This document shows positions 8,116 to 16,853 of a stretch of DNA of 64,000 bases, one piece after another. Where the stretch lies: NCBI GenBank assembly GCA_022822305.1, contig JAJEBY010000016.1, forward strand, positions 124,001 through 188,000. The letters are read 5' to 3'. Made by a program: the position numbers and the translations under genes. Source of the stretch: Anaerolineae bacterium (GTDB lineage Bacteria; Chloroflexota; Anaerolineae; Aggregatilineales; Phototrophicaceae). The notes below the pieces were generated by a model, which worked only from the letters and a program-made list of their open reading frames with translations, was not told where the DNA came from and searched no databases. Within the stretch, counting starts at the first letter, position 1. Each line of letters starts with the position of its first letter.

Positions 8116-8146
8116 TTGAAAATCTGAAGAAGAAGTCAGTCTTCAG
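8116..8146 (-). terminator. Probable terminator overlapping the translin-gene stop
   Basis: Minus strand CTGAAGA (8146-8140), 9-base loop, TCTTCAG (8130-8124), then ATTTTCAA. The stem has seven pairs and overlaps the stop codon at 8136. It would end the DUF3467-translin transcript where it meets the convergent MEMO-like gene. Confidence 0.45.
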
Positions 8147-8786
8147 CATCGACAGCCAGGTCAGATTCCAATCGTTGCAGGGCATCTTGCAGCTTCTGCT
8201 GGCGCAGACTTTGTGTCAAATCACCGCGTGTGCGTTCCAGCACGCCACGCACGATGTCAGTCTGGCGGCGCAATCCGTGCGTGAGCGCGTCCGGGAAATC
8301 GAATGTGACCAGCTGATCGTAGATTTCGTCCATGGCTAGCAGGAGGCGCTCGGCCTCCGCACTATGGCCGTCTTCGCGCCGCATGATGTCGAGGATGAAT
8401 CGCCGCAGTTCGGTTGCCGCCTCGCCCAATCCCTTCAAGTAGGTCGCTCCCTCGATTCCTAGCTCGTCAAACGAGGGCAGCGCCCGTCCGCGGATGACGG
8501 CATGGGTGATATGGGCTTCGGCCGCCTCCTTCAGCGCGTCTTGCGTATAGCCGGTATGATATAGTCCGGGGTAATCGGACACCACCGCCTTCAATTCGAT
8601 CGCGCAGGCCTTGACGATTTCGAGCTTTGATTCGGCGCTATCCCATTCGCGGCGATGCAGCGCGCGGATGGATTCCGAGCAATGGCGAATGAGTTGACGC
8701 GAGAGCGCGATGGCCTGGTCGCGAGCGGAATTGCGCTGTTCCAATTCCTGGCGGATCGCATCGCAAATCGCATTCAAGTTATTCAT
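8136..8786 (-). CDS. Translin-family protein
   Basis: 216 residues, all helical. The C-terminal part 'FDFPDALTHGLRRQTDIVR' followed by 'GVLERTRGDLTQSLRQ' matches the translin/TRAX signature. Eukaryotic translin with TRAX forms the C3PO octameric RNase. Bacterial and archaeal members are uncharacterised nucleic-acid-binding proteins. The ATG at 8786 overlaps the stop of the upstream DUF3467 gene by eight bases, so the two are translationally coupled and may act together. Whether TRAX-type catalytic acidic residues are present cannot be judged without a structure. Confidence 0.8.
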   Translation of the reverse strand: MNNLNAICDAIRQELEQRNSARDQAIALSRQLIRHCSESIRALHRREWDSAESKLEIVKACAIELKAVVSDYPGLYHTGYTQDALKEAAEAHITHAVIRGRALPSFDELGIEGATYLKGLGEAATELRRFILDIMRREDGHSAEAERLLLAMDEIYDQLVTFDFPDALTHGLRRQTDIVRGVLERTRGDLTQSLRQQKLQDALQRLESDLAVDAED

Positions 8787-9111
8787 TGTCTTCTTCTTCT
8801 TGTTCTGGTTTCACGGCGCCGAAGAGCTGGTCGGCCAACGATTGACGGGTTGGCGTCTTGATCTCGCCGTGTTTGTCTTCATACTTGTCGATGTTTTCAT
8901 TCAGCGCTTTCAACAGCATCTTGGCGTGGGTCGGCGTCATCATGATGCGCTTTTGCACGCGAGCGCGGTCGTCGTTGGGCATGACCTGTATGAAATCGAA
9001 TATCACTTCGCTGACGGTATGTGTGATGATGACCGTGTTGGCATAGATTGCGCTGGCGTCTTTCGGCAGTTCGAGGCGGAATTGACGTTTGGCGTTTGGC
9101 TTGGCTGGCAT
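8779..9111 (-). CDS. DUF3467 domain protein
   Basis: 110 residues. The family pattern is visible: 'AIYANTVIITHTVSEVIFDF', 'RVQKRIMMTPTHAKMLLKAL' and 'NENIDKYEDKHGEI', with an acidic tail. Function is unknown; members are small cytoplasmic proteins. Start is ATG at 9111, with GAGGG four bases upstream. A longer frame to 9228 has no ribosome-binding site. It overlaps the translin gene by eight bases, which suggests a functional pair. Confidence 0.8.
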   Translation of the reverse strand: MPAKPNAKRQFRLELPKDASAIYANTVIITHTVSEVIFDFIQVMPNDDRARVQKRIMMTPTHAKMLLKALNENIDKYEDKHGEIKTPTRQSLADQLFGAVKPEQEEEDNE

Positions 9112-9349
9112 AGGTCCCTCATTCACATGCTTGTCGTGCTGCCGAATGCGGCAGTCAAGCGCGTCCACAACGCTTGCGCGCGCGGCTACATTCATCAATG
9201 CCCCGGCGCGGCCAATCTGCGCCACCATTATACCTGGTTTCGACTGCTGAACCGTAGCGTGTCCAGAATTTCCGTTTGAGACTCCCGCAGGCGAGGGATT
9301 TCAGCTAACCTCCAAGTCCGATTCGTTTAGCGTCATACGAGAATTGAGC

Positions 9350-9670
9350 ATGCCAACATACTTGTATCGCATTCAACCGGTTCGACCGGCCATGTTGTCC
9401 GACGGGCCTACTGAAGAGGAGACTCGTATCACCGGCGAACACTTCGCCTATCTGCAAGCGCAAATGCGCGAGGGGACGCTGATACTAGCGGGACGCACGC
9501 TGAATACGGATTATTCGTCGTTCGGAATCGCCATATTCAAAGCCCGCGACGACGCCCACATGCGGCAGCTCACGGCAAATGATCCGGGCGTGTCGCAGAA
9601 GCTCTTCCGCGCTGAATGGTATCCCTATCGCATTGCTTTGCATGAGCCGGAAAACGCGGCGACAGACTGA
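9350..9670 (+). CDS. YciI-family protein
   Basis: 106 residues with the YCII fold pattern: 'HFAYLQAQMREGTLILAGRT' and 'FGIAIFKARDDAHMRQLTAN', then 'DPGVSQKLFRAEWYPYRIAL'. Members are ferredoxin-like dimers of unclear enzymatic role; a His/Asp pair is often conserved (here His in 'GEHFAYL' and Asp in 'ANDPGV'). ATG at 9350 fits better than an upstream TTG at 9344. It stands alone, convergent with rsmG. Confidence 0.8.
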   Translation: MPTYLYRIQPVRPAMLSDGPTEEETRITGEHFAYLQAQMREGTLILAGRTLNTDYSSFGIAIFKARDDAHMRQLTANDPGVSQKLFRAEWYPYRIALHEPENAATD

Positions 9671-9726
9671 AGGCGCAGCAGCCATGCGGCCGCGCAGGCG
9701 TGGCCCGTCCCCAAGCGCTCGAGATT

Positions 9727-10491
9727 TCAGCCAATTGGATCGCGCGTCGGCGTGCCTGCGGTACGCGGATATCGATCTGGCGTCGGTCTGATCTTGTCAA
9801 TCACCACCAGATAGCGCGGATTATCCAGCGTGGGCAAGTGGATCTGCTCGATGGCGAACAACTCTCCGCCCAGCAGGTCAATCGCTTTCACCGCGCTGTT
9901 GGCGTCGTCATAGGCGTTGCTGCCGGCCATGGCGATCACTTGGCCACCAAGTTTTGCCAGCGGCAGCGTATATTCCATCAAAGCCGGCATCCTGGCGACC
10001 GCGCGGGCGGTGACAATGTCGTATGTCCCGCGATGTTGCAGCTGACGGCCGGCGTCTTCAGCGCGCGCGTGCACGGTCCGGATATTCTGCAGCCCGATAT
10101 CGTTACCGGCGTGGGTGATGAAGCGCAGCTTCTTTGCCGTCGAATCGAGCAAGGTCACAGATAGGCCCGGAAAAGCGATCGCCAATGCCAGCCCCGGAAA
10201 GCCCGCGCCGGCGCCGACATCGATCATTTTGAGATCGTCAAAACTCGGGACCACTGTCGTCAGCGTCAACGCATCGAGATAATGTTTGACGGCAATTTCC
10301 GCCGGGACGACGATGGCGGTCAGATTCATCCGCCGATTCCATTCCAGCAGGAGTTCGGTCAATCGCCGGAATTGATCAACCTGCTCGGGAGCCAGAGACA
10401 ACCCGAGCAAAGCATCGGCATATTCGGCTAACTTGTCCACGACTTTATTGCTCGCGCCGAAAGCGAAGCCGGGCGATGACGCCGCCCTCAA
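9727..10491 (-). CDS. rsmG: 16S rRNA (guanine-N7)-methyltransferase RsmG (GidB)
   Basis: 254 residues. It methylates G527 of 16S rRNA using SAM. The N-terminal signature 'LLLEWNRRMNLTAI' and the SAM-binding 'MIDVGAGAGFPGLALAI' are clear, with 'DIVTARAVARMPALMEYTLP' following. The TTG at 10491 begins just after the upstream stop (10495) but lacks a ribosome-binding site. A GTG about 17 codons later is an alternative start. The C-terminus ends in a Pro/Arg/Thr-rich tail. It is likely co-transcribed with the secreted-protein gene before it. Confidence 0.92.
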   Translation of the reverse strand: MRAASSPGFAFGASNKVVDKLAEYADALLGLSLAPEQVDQFRRLTELLLEWNRRMNLTAIVVPAEIAVKHYLDALTLTTVVPSFDDLKMIDVGAGAGFPGLALAIAFPGLSVTLLDSTAKKLRFITHAGNDIGLQNIRTVHARAEDAGRQLQHRGTYDIVTARAVARMPALMEYTLPLAKLGGQVIAMAGSNAYDDANSAVKAIDLLGGELFAIEQIHLPTLDNPRYLVVIDKIRPTPDRYPRTAGTPTRDPIG

Positions 10492-10494
10492 CGA

Positions 10495-11541
10495 TCATTC
10501 GGTCGAATCGTTACTGGCGTAAACGGTGAGCGGCAAAGTGGGATTCTCGTGAATTACAGGTATGTCCCAGGGATTGCGCTGGACTGAGAAAAGGCATCCG
10601 CTGTCGAGCAGTTCGTTTTCCGTACCGGGTCCAAATGATTCATAACCATCGCTGATCGGATTGACCCACCGCACGGCAAAGTTCACGCCATAAGTGCCCG
10701 GTTCCCATTTCCCGCCGAGATTTGCGGTATAGAAGACCCACCAGTTTAAGCTGCCCGGCACTTGCTTGATCTCGCTGACGGACCAATCCGGCAAGGGCAT
10801 ACCGCGCAACTCCACCTTGTAGAGGGCGTTGTTGAGATGATCCTGCACTTGTTCCGGCGTCTTGGCAAACCAAGACCAGAAGAGCATAAGTTCGTCCGTG
10901 TCGTAAATGAGACCGGGATCCGCGCCCTCCACATCGGCGCACTCGGCGAAGATCAAACCGGGGTTGGCCGTGCGACCCACGACGCGGTAGTCGCTTGGGC
11001 GCGCGCCAATCTGTACCAGCGCCTCGGGCGGCTCATAAAAGATGGGATTGAGCAGCCCGCCATCAGGCGTGAATACGCCGGAAGAGCCGATGATATCGCC
11101 CGTGCCCAGGATATCGACTTCTTCCAGCGTGCTGCCGGGTTCGAGGCATTCGCCCAGGTAATCATCGGAGGCTTCCTGAAAGATGGTGACGTCCGGATCG
11201 TTCTCGAGGCCAATGCGGAATACAACGCTGATCGGCGTAGCGAGCGCGCGCGTCGATCCGCCCAGCCAGTTGACTACCTGCGTCATCGAGTAATCGCCGT
11301 TGACGCTGACGCGACGCAGCGCTGTTATCGGACTGCCCAAACCGCCGAAGAGGTCAAACGCCTGATAATAGATATCGTAGCCGGCCTGCAGCGTACCGTG
11401 CAGATCCACAACCATGCGGTCCTCACAAGCGCTATAGTACCAATTGATGGTGGAGCTGAAGTTGCTCTCTTCCTGGGCGCGGACGGCGAAAACGACAATC
11501 AACAGAACCAGCGTGTTGACAACAAGTCTGAATCTACGCAT
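10495..11541 (-). CDS. Secreted protein of unknown function
   Basis: 348 residues. The N-terminus is a signal peptide ('MRRFRLVVNTLVLLIVVFAV', with cleavage probably after RAQ). The mature part is acidic, aromatic-rich and beta-strand-like, with several Cys ('YYSACEDRMVVDL', 'DDYLGECLEPG', 'IFAECADVEGAD', 'DSGCLFSV') that could form disulfides. No family is recognised. ATG at 11541 has AGGAAAG seven bases upstream. It precedes rsmG by three bases, which looks like chance operon packing rather than shared function. Confidence 0.75.
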   Translation of the reverse strand: MRRFRLVVNTLVLLIVVFAVRAQEESNFSSTINWYYSACEDRMVVDLHGTLQAGYDIYYQAFDLFGGLGSPITALRRVSVNGDYSMTQVVNWLGGSTRALATPISVVFRIGLENDPDVTIFQEASDDYLGECLEPGSTLEEVDILGTGDIIGSSGVFTPDGGLLNPIFYEPPEALVQIGARPSDYRVVGRTANPGLIFAECADVEGADPGLIYDTDELMLFWSWFAKTPEQVQDHLNNALYKVELRGMPLPDWSVSEIKQVPGSLNWWVFYTANLGGKWEPGTYGVNFAVRWVNPISDGYESFGPGTENELLDSGCLFSVQRNPWDIPVIHENPTLPLTVYASNDSTE

Positions 11542-11817
11542 AAGACGTCTTTCCTGCTCGAATCGATGAGAATCGTCATCTCAACACTATTTTACCGCAA
11601 AACCTTCGGGCCTGCAGTGGCGATAGGCGCGGGTGGCGCTCATTCTCTATTGTCGGCTGCGACGGAAGCAAGCATTTGCGCGCTTGTACAAGCGGGTATG
11701 GGAGGGGTCGCATTCGGGCAAATCCCTTGAGATAGGCGCGCTCGGCGATCGTCACGATTGGTTTCCTGACATACAATTGCATTGAGGCCTATATCAATCG
11801 ACGTGAAAGAGAGCCGC

Positions 11818-12912
11818 GTGACGATACACCGCATCTGTATATTGCAAGGAGACGAAACCGGGCAAGAGCTTTTGGACGAGGCGCTGCGCGTTCTCGATCC
11901 CAGCGTGATCGGCATTCTTAATCTCGCTTTCGAAACCTTTGATCTATCGCTAGAAAATCGCAGGCGCACCGATAACGACATTGTGCGAGAAGCTGCCGCG
12001 AAGATTATCGAGACCGGTTTGGGCATTAAGGCGGCGACGATTACGACCGCCAATCCGGACGATGTCGGCAGTCCCAATGCGCTGCTGCGAGAGTTGGTCG
12101 ACGGCAGCGTCATTCTGCGCACAGGCAGGCGGATTCCGTCAGTGCGACCGCTGGCGGGTGTTCACGCGCCGATAGCCGTAGTCAGAATGGCGGTCGAAGG
12201 CGCATACGCGGCGCAGGAATGGCGGGAGGGAGACGGCCTCGATGAACGGGCGTATAGCACGCGCTTCGTCTCACGGCGCACGTGCCGGGCAGTTGCTGAT
12301 TTTACTTTTCGCTATGCCGCGCGCGCCGGCGCCACAGTCTTTGGAGGTCCCAAGTACACGGTCAGCCCAGTTTACGAAGGCATGTTCAAGGAAGAGCTGG
12401 ATCGCGCGGCCGGGATGTTTCCCCAAGTGCGCTACGATCCACAGTTGATCGACGCGACTTATGCATTGCTTCTGGAAACGACGGGAGAGCCGCTGGTCAT
12501 CCCCGCTTTGAATCGCGATGGCGATACACTTAGCGATTTGGTCATGAAGATGTTTGGCACAATCGCCGGCGCCGAATCGATCGTGTTTGGATTCGACCAC
12601 GAGTTTAAGGTCAAGGTAGCCGTCACCGAAGCGCCGCACGGCACAGCGCCCAGCCTACGTGGCAAGAATATCGCCAATCCAATGGCGATGCTGTTGGCTT
12701 GCGCCGCGCTGCTGCGCCAAATCGAAGCAAAAGAGGCCGCCCTTGCCAGCCGCGCCATCTACGAAGCGACCTTGGAATCCGTATACAATGGCGTCAAGAC
12801 TCCCGATCTTGGCGGGCGGGCCACCACCAGCGAATTCGTTGATGAAGTGATCCGCGAAGTGCGTGGCAAGTTGGATGTTTGGGATGCCTTGGGCGCCGGG
12901 CTGGATGCTTAG
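11818..12912 (+). CDS. Isocitrate/isopropylmalate dehydrogenase-like protein
   Basis: 364 residues from GTG 11818, with GAAAGAGAG just upstream; a TTG at 11782 in frame lacks support. The beta-decarboxylating dehydrogenase pattern is visible: 'SVRPLAGVHAPIAVVRMAVE', 'YSTRFVSRRTCRAVADF', 'NRDGDTLSDLVMKMFGTIAG' (Mg-binding Asp region), 'EAPHGTAPSLRGKNIANPMA' (cofactor loop), and 'TPDLGGRATTSEFVDEV'. The N-terminal glycine motif is degenerate ('LQGDETGQELLDE' instead of GDGIGPE). It may oxidise a related 2-hydroxy acid, or be catalytically altered. The MarR gene starts 14 bp after its stop. Confidence 0.75.
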   Translation: MTIHRICILQGDETGQELLDEALRVLDPSVIGILNLAFETFDLSLENRRRTDNDIVREAAAKIIETGLGIKAATITTANPDDVGSPNALLRELVDGSVILRTGRRIPSVRPLAGVHAPIAVVRMAVEGAYAAQEWREGDGLDERAYSTRFVSRRTCRAVADFTFRYAARAGATVFGGPKYTVSPVYEGMFKEELDRAAGMFPQVRYDPQLIDATYALLLETTGEPLVIPALNRDGDTLSDLVMKMFGTIAGAESIVFGFDHEFKVKVAVTEAPHGTAPSLRGKNIANPMAMLLACAALLRQIEAKEAALASRAIYEATLESVYNGVKTPDLGGRATTSEFVDEVIREVRGKLDVWDALGAGLDA

Positions 12913-12926
12913 GAGGCGAAACGCGC

Positions 12927-13394
12927 GTGGCAAATGGACTGGACCGCGATGTCGCTGAGCTATGGTCGTTGCTTTTCGACATCGTGACCGATGGGGAAAA
13001 ACGATTGGCGGGTCACTTCGAGCTGCATCAGTTGACGCCCCCGCAATTCTATGTGCTCAAGACTCTGTCGGAAAACCAGGGCGAATGCCGCATCGGCGAT
13101 ATCGCCCGCGATCATCATCTCACCAGCGCCACCATGACCGGATTAGTCAAGCGCCTGGAGGCGATGACTCCGCCGCTGGTGCGCCGCCGCCGCAGCGCGA
13201 CCGATGGACGATCGGTAGATGTCATTTTGACTGACGAAGGCGCCCGTCGCTTTGTCGATGTTCAGCGCGGCTTGATGGAACAGTTGCGCGCGGTCTTCGG
13301 CTTGCTGCCGGATAGCGAGCGCCGCGACATCATCGACAAGGTGCGCAGGTATTTTTCGGTGTTCGCGCAGCAGTTCCCGACCAACGGCCAATAG
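12927..13394 (+). CDS. MarR-family transcriptional regulator
   Basis: 155 residues. Winged helix-turn-helix: 'QLTPPQFYVLKTLSENQGEC', 'RIGDIARDHHLTSATMTGLV' (recognition helix), 'KRLEAMTPPLVRRRRSATDG' (wing with the DGR motif), then 'RSVDVILTDEGARRF'. Start is GTG at 12927 with AGGAGG ten bases upstream; an in-frame ATG at 12879 would overlap the dehydrogenase gene. Adjacency suggests it may control that gene, but no operator is visible between them. Confidence 0.88.
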   Translation: MANGLDRDVAELWSLLFDIVTDGEKRLAGHFELHQLTPPQFYVLKTLSENQGECRIGDIARDHHLTSATMTGLVKRLEAMTPPLVRRRRSATDGRSVDVILTDEGARRFVDVQRGLMEQLRAVFGLLPDSERRDIIDKVRRYFSVFAQQFPTNGQ

Positions 13395-13398
13395 TTGA

Positions 13399-15414
13399 TC
13401 ACGCTTCCGTGTATGTGTCGAACCAATCTATCATCTCTCGCAATCGGCTGACGCGGTGGTCCGGTTCGCCGCTGCGGGACATCTCGTGCCCGTCGCGCGG
13501 ATAGCGCAGCATCCGCACCGGCGTATCGGTAGCGCGCCGCACCCAGGAGAATAGCTGCTCGGCCTGTTCTATGGGCACGCCATAATCATTCTCGGCGTGG
13601 ATGATCAATAGGGGCGTGGTGATATCGGCCGCGAATTTGAGCGGCGAATTGTCCCAGAAGGCGTCGTGATTCTCCCAAGGTTCGGCATCGAATTCGTTGG
13701 ACATCAGCAGGGGTATGCAAGTTGTGCCCATCCAGCTGTTCATGTTATAGACGCCGCGCTGCGCGACGGCCGACTTGAAGCGGTCGCTGTGGGCGATGAT
13801 CCAGGCGGTCATGTAGCCGCCATAAGAGCCGCCGGTGATTGCCATGCGGTTTTCGTCGGCGATGCCCAGCTCGAGAATGGCATCGACGCCGGCCATGATA
13901 TCGTCCATGGCGACAGGTCCCCAGGCCGCGTGAAGCCGGCGAAAGAATGCCTCTCCATAGCCGCCGCTGCCATGGTGATTGCAATAGAATACCGCATAAC
14001 CGCGCGCCGCGTGGAATTGCCATTCGTGCCACATGGTTTTGGTCGCGAATCCCCACACGCGATGCGGACCGCCATGGATGTTTAGCGCGAGCGGATACTG
14101 CTTGCCGGATTCATAACCGACGGGCAGCAGATACCAGCCTTGTACCTCGCCATTGGGCGATTCGTAGCGCAGCTCGCGCACCTCTTGTACGATCACTTCG
14201 CTGAGCAAATCGTGGTTGAAGCGGGTCGCTTCCCTGAAGCTGCCGTCGCGAAGCGTGTAAAGCTCCTGCGGATTTTCGGGCGTCGATACCGTCATCGCCA
14301 GCGTTCCGTCCAGGCCGATATCGAGTTGCTCAATTTCGTAGATGCCTTCGTGTACGAGCGCAGACTCGTCCGTCGTCGGATCATAAATGCCGGGCAGCGC
14401 CCTGCCTTCGGTTTCCACTACAAATGCCAATTTGTTATCCGGCGACCACTTCCAGTCGATGGCTTCGCGGTCGATCGCTTCATTGACGATCCTGACATCG
14501 CTGCCGTCTACCGCCATCACGATCAGGCGCGTAGGAACATCGGTGATGTTGATGAGCGTGCGACCACAGGCGATCCACTTGCCGTCGGGCGAGGGCAGAG
14601 GGGAATAAATGTTGAATTCGCAGTCGGTTAGCGCAGTCTCCCCGCCGGTTGCGACGTCAATGCGGAAGACGTTTTCGGTACGCCAGGGCTCATCGCCTCG
14701 GGGCCTGGTGGTGCGCGAGGCGAAGATCGCTCCGCCATCGGCGGACCAACCGGGATAGGAGTAATCAGCATCAATATCTGTGAGACGGCGCGGTTTGGAT
14801 TCGTCGTCTTCCTCCGCGCTGATGACGTAGATCTGATCGTATCGCTCGTCGAGATACTTGTTCCCAAATCGAAACGGTATGCGCCACACCGGATGCGGAT
14901 CCCAGCGCTGCCGTTCGTCTTCGGCTCGGCGCTCTTTTGACTGTCTCCGCTCGAGTTTGCCTTGATCGTTCAGGGCAGCTTGATTGTTGTAGTTTTCGTT
15001 TTCACGTTCGTCGGCGCGCATGGGAGACAGGTAAGCGATATTCCCGCCATCAGGCGACCAAGCCGGGCTGTGGGCGCCGTTGGGCATGTTGGTTACGGCG
15101 CGCGGTTCCCCGCCCAGTCCGTCGGTTGGCAAAACGTAAATCTGCGGTTTATCGGCGCGCCCGGAGACAAAGGCAAGCATCTTGCCGTCAGGCGACCACG
15201 ACGGTCGCGTATCTTTGTTGCCGCGCGTCAACTGACGCGCATCGTCGCTGTCAAACGAATACACCCATATATTGCGTTTGTACGACCGCTCTTGTGGATC
15301 GGGCGTGACCTTGACGAAAGCCACGTGGCGGCCGTCCGGGCTGATGGCCGGCTCTTGAACGTAGACGATATTGATAAGGTCTTCGGCAGTTATTGGACGC
15401 TTACACTCGTTCAT
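13399..15414 (-). CDS. S9-family peptidase (acylaminoacyl-peptidase / prolyl oligopeptidase type)
   Basis: 671 residues, cytoplasmic (no signal peptide). Residues 20-400 are a beta-propeller of PD40 repeats ('PSWSPDGKMLAFVSG', 'PAWSPDGGNIAYLS', 'PGWSADGGAIFAS'). The alpha/beta-hydrolase domain has Ser530 in 'GGSYGGYMTAW', Asp610 in 'HAENDYGVP', and His643 in 'PRDGHEMSR'. It would cleave short peptides or remove N-terminal acyl-amino acids. Its ATG overlaps the stop of the acetyltransferase gene by four bases (ATGA). It sits in one operon with the acetyltransferase and peptide deformylase, a plausible set for handling protein N-termini. Confidence 0.92.
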   Translation of the reverse strand: MNECKRPITAEDLINIVYVQEPAISPDGRHVAFVKVTPDPQERSYKRNIWVYSFDSDDARQLTRGNKDTRPSWSPDGKMLAFVSGRADKPQIYVLPTDGLGGEPRAVTNMPNGAHSPAWSPDGGNIAYLSPMRADERENENYNNQAALNDQGKLERRQSKERRAEDERQRWDPHPVWRIPFRFGNKYLDERYDQIYVISAEEDDESKPRRLTDIDADYSYPGWSADGGAIFASRTTRPRGDEPWRTENVFRIDVATGGETALTDCEFNIYSPLPSPDGKWIACGRTLINITDVPTRLIVMAVDGSDVRIVNEAIDREAIDWKWSPDNKLAFVVETEGRALPGIYDPTTDESALVHEGIYEIEQLDIGLDGTLAMTVSTPENPQELYTLRDGSFREATRFNHDLLSEVIVQEVRELRYESPNGEVQGWYLLPVGYESGKQYPLALNIHGGPHRVWGFATKTMWHEWQFHAARGYAVFYCNHHGSGGYGEAFFRRLHAAWGPVAMDDIMAGVDAILELGIADENRMAITGGSYGGYMTAWIIAHSDRFKSAVAQRGVYNMNSWMGTTCIPLLMSNEFDAEPWENHDAFWDNSPLKFAADITTPLLIIHAENDYGVPIEQAEQLFSWVRRATDTPVRMLRYPRDGHEMSRSGEPDHRVSRLREMIDWFDTYTEA

Positions 15415-16034
15415 ATTAGTTCCTCACTATGAAGATCTTTTTGCTTAAGAAACGGTAGTCCAGCGTCTAGAAGGCTGCCCAGAAGGCCTCGGTCGATCAG
15501 GCTTGTCAACGCGCGCGGACGCTGTGGCCGGTCAGGAACGGGAGCTAACTTGAGCTGCCACCAGCCGGTGTGATGCCAGGCGCCCGCCTTGTAACCCATG
15601 TTCTCCAAAACGCCGACTTTGCGATAGCCGACGGCTTCGTGCGCGCGGATGCTGGCGTCATTGGGCAGCGCGATGACACCGATGGCGTTACAGAACCCTT
15701 GCTCTCGCAGCACCTCAATCAGCGATGTATACAGAGCGCGAGAGACTCCGCGGCGTTTGTAGTCCGGATGCACATAGACGGTCGTCTCGGCGGTCCACTG
15801 ATAAGCTCTGCGCCGACGAAAGGGACTGGCATAGGCATATCCGGCGACGCGACCCTGGATATCACAAACCAGCCACGGGTAACGCGGCATGGTTTTGGCG
15901 ATGCGCGCCGCCATTTCGGCCGCGTCGGGAATGTCCTGCTCGAAGGATATGTGGGTATCTCGTACTATCGGCGCGTAAATCTCGCAAAATTGCTCGGCAT
16001 CGGCTGCGGCAGCGAGTCGGATGTACGCGCTCAT
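15411..16034 (-). CDS. GNAT acetyltransferase, phosphinothricin-acetyltransferase-like
   Basis: 207 residues. GNAT core with the acetyl-CoA loop 'VYVHPDYKRRGVSRALYTSL' and the typical PAT-family pieces 'DAEQFCEIYAPIVRDTHISF', 'VAGYAYASPFRRRRAYQW' and 'EAVGYRKVGVLENMGYK'. Relatives acetylate phosphinothricin, methionine sulfoximine or other amino-acid analogues; the substrate here is unknown. A 30-residue C-terminal tail is unlike the family. It overlaps the peptidase start by four bases and follows the deformylase by six. Confidence 0.85.
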   Translation of the reverse strand: MSAYIRLAAAADAEQFCEIYAPIVRDTHISFEQDIPDAAEMAARIAKTMPRYPWLVCDIQGRVAGYAYASPFRRRRAYQWTAETTVYVHPDYKRRGVSRALYTSLIEVLREQGFCNAIGVIALPNDASIRAHEAVGYRKVGVLENMGYKAGAWHHTGWWQLKLAPVPDRPQRPRALTSLIDRGLLGSLLDAGLPFLKQKDLHSEELI

Positions 16035-16040
16035 CGCCGA

Positions 16041-16568
16041 TTACGCTTCGATTTCGGCGACGGCATCATCGTCTTCCGGCCGCCAGACCTTGGTGGCGAT
16101 ATCGATAAACAGCCTGCCGTCCAGATGGTCGATCTCGTGCTGAAACACGCGCGCCAGCCAATCCGCTAGCTTCAAGGAAAGTGGATTGCCGTGGCGATCC
16201 TGCCCGGTGACCTCGATGGACTCATGCCGATCGACGTCGCCGAGCAGGCCCGGCAATGACAAACAGCCCTCGACGCCGGTCACCATGGTTTCGCTGCGCT
16301 TGATGATTTTCGGGTTGGCGACCACGTACAATTGGCCGGCGTTCTCTCCGTAAAGTTCCCGGCTTTCCTCATCATCGCGCAGGCGCACCAGAATTATGCG
16401 CAAGCTCTGAGCAACCTGCGGTCCGGCAATGCCGACGCCGTCGGCATCCAGCATCGTCTGGAACATATCATCTATGAGCTGCTGAAGGTCGTCTCCGAAG
16501 TCGCTGACACGCAACGCTTGCTGGCGTAGAATGGGATTATTGGGTTGGATGATATCCAGCAACGCCAT
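16041..16568 (-). CDS. def: Peptide deformylase
   Basis: 175 residues. It removes the formyl group from nascent proteins using a bound metal. All three motifs are present: 'GVGIAGPQV' (residues 44-52), 'EGCLSLP' with Cys102, and 'QHEIDHLDG' with His144, Glu145 and His148. The ATG at 16568 has no clear ribosome-binding site and may be read from a short leader. It heads the operon with the acetyltransferase and S9 peptidase. Confidence 0.95.
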   Translation of the reverse strand: MALLDIIQPNNPILRQQALRVSDFGDDLQQLIDDMFQTMLDADGVGIAGPQVAQSLRIILVRLRDDEESRELYGENAGQLYVVANPKIIKRSETMVTGVEGCLSLPGLLGDVDRHESIEVTGQDRHGNPLSLKLADWLARVFQHEIDHLDGRLFIDIATKVWRPEDDDAVAEIEA

Positions 16569-16604
16569 ATGGTCGCACGCTTAGAGATGATTTACATCCG
16601 CGGT

Positions 16605-16613
16605 ATTTTAACA
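16605..16613 (-). promoter_or_regulatory. Candidate extended -10 promoter for the def operon
   Basis: Minus strand TGTTAAAAT (16613-16605) reads as TG-N-TAAAAT, an extended -10 five of six to consensus, 37 bp before the def ATG. No good -35 is present, as is common for extended -10 promoters. Confidence 0.4.
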
Positions 16614-16853
16614 AAAATCTGTCTACAAGCCACGGCAGCATTTGGGACTCGGCTTAATTCTCGCGCCATAGCTGGATTCGCAGTTCCATTTCTACCGCGC
16701 ACACGCTGGCCCCAGCCCGGAATAATTTACACAAGATTTACAGTCATCTTACGTTCTGACCATGCTTGTATGTCAAAATAGAGTCAGATGCGGCCGGCAC
16801 GCCGCAAAAGTACGCATTCATTATTTCAAGATCATCGCGCGTTGAGGAGCCAT

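Noticed and set aside
10762..11730. 322-codon plus-strand frame opposite the secreted-protein gene
   Set aside because: It lies antisense to a gene with a signal peptide and good ribosome-binding site, and its product shows no domain pattern.
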